DNA of 64,000 bases from Prevotella sp. UBA2739. GTDB lineage: Bacteria > Bacteroidota > Bacteroidia > Bacteroidales > Bacteroidaceae. The DNA is taken from NCBI GenBank assembly GCA_002353525.1, contig DEJV01000004.1, forward strand, positions 9,292 through 73,291. Reading direction: 5' to 3'. This document shows, piece by piece, positions 63,986 through 64,000 of the stretch (position 1 is the first letter of the stretch; every line of letters starts with the position of its first letter). The notes beneath the pieces were generated by a model, which saw only the letters and a list, made by a program, of their open reading frames with translations, did no database searches and was not told the origin of the DNA. The position numbers and the translations under genes are program-made.

Positions 63986-64000
63986 TTTTAACACTTCAAG

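Overview
The window looks like a stretch of ordinary chromosome from a member of the Bacteroidales, most likely Prevotellaceae. Reasons: promoters repeatedly fit the Bacteroidetes pattern TTTG - 19 bp - TAnnTTTG instead of the sigma70 pattern; Shine-Dalgarno sequences are almost absent before starts; and the families are typical of the phylum (DUF3078, DUF4270, DUF1846, CHU_C/type-B sorting domain, PorT-like barrel, TonB receptor, thrA/iPGM-like/thrC operon, SudB-GltD fusion). The species cannot be fixed from the sequence alone. About 53 protein genes, one gene remnant and one tRNA are supported. No phage, transposase, CRISPR array, toxin-antitoxin, restriction or other defence system is visible.

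Layout. 1-4087 (+): an anti-sigma-like DUF3298 fragment, rsmG, a metallo-hydrolase, ruvC and a two-domain ABC ATPase, tightly packed. 4109-8383 (-): glycogen branching enzyme with a small membrane-anchored protein, a YhcH-type protein and a secreted MORN-repeat protein, apparently one transcript. 8491-18268: kdsB, a DUF3078 protein, yidC, a DUF1846 protein, an S9 peptidase and an MFS carrier. 18355-23563 (-): NhaC-type antiporter and peptide transporter, then a beta-barrel protein and a LysM/binding-protein fusion. 23750-27334 (+): a type-B sorting-domain protein and uvrA. 27638-34415 (+): the threonine operon and gdhA. 34845-38008 (-): tRNA-Asp, an acetyltransferase/glycosyltransferase/membrane-protein operon and recR. 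38787-43983 (+): a TonB receptor and the methylmalonyl-CoA epimerase/decarboxylase genes. 44270-45483 (-): panD and panC. 45638-48068 (+): a stand-alone starch-synthase domain, a DUF4270 lipoprotein and a 42-residue protein. 48301-52161 (-): helicase, transglycosylase, OmpA lipoprotein. 52371-63914 (+): proS, rplU-rpmA, serS, an NfnAB-like fusion, DUF486, a TtcA-like enzyme, a beta-propeller protein, a nucleoside phosphorylase and mnmE.

The genes group into amino acid and nitrogen metabolism (thr operon, gdhA, glutamate-synthase-like fusion), propionate metabolism (mce, mmdA, biotin carrier), glycogen (glgB, degenerate synthase domain), envelope assembly (yidC, kdsB, mtgA, ompA, LysM fusion) and information processing (ruvC, recR, uvrA, pcrA, proS, serS, mnmE, rsmG).

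The less explained content is mostly between genes. Two distant arrays share the same 21-22 bp repeat unit. A third 21-22 bp array precedes the TonB receptor. A 10-bp array and a 9-bp array lie behind thrC. A 47-bp array absorbs the uvrA stop codon. A 76-bp array follows gdhA. A nested palindromic element at 38127-38302 has a relative at 44132. Protein-level oddities are an ABC protein with one catalytically degenerate half, a starch-synthase domain without its glucan-synthase signature, a methylmalonyl-CoA decarboxylase operon without its membrane subunit, and a kinase remnant behind serS.
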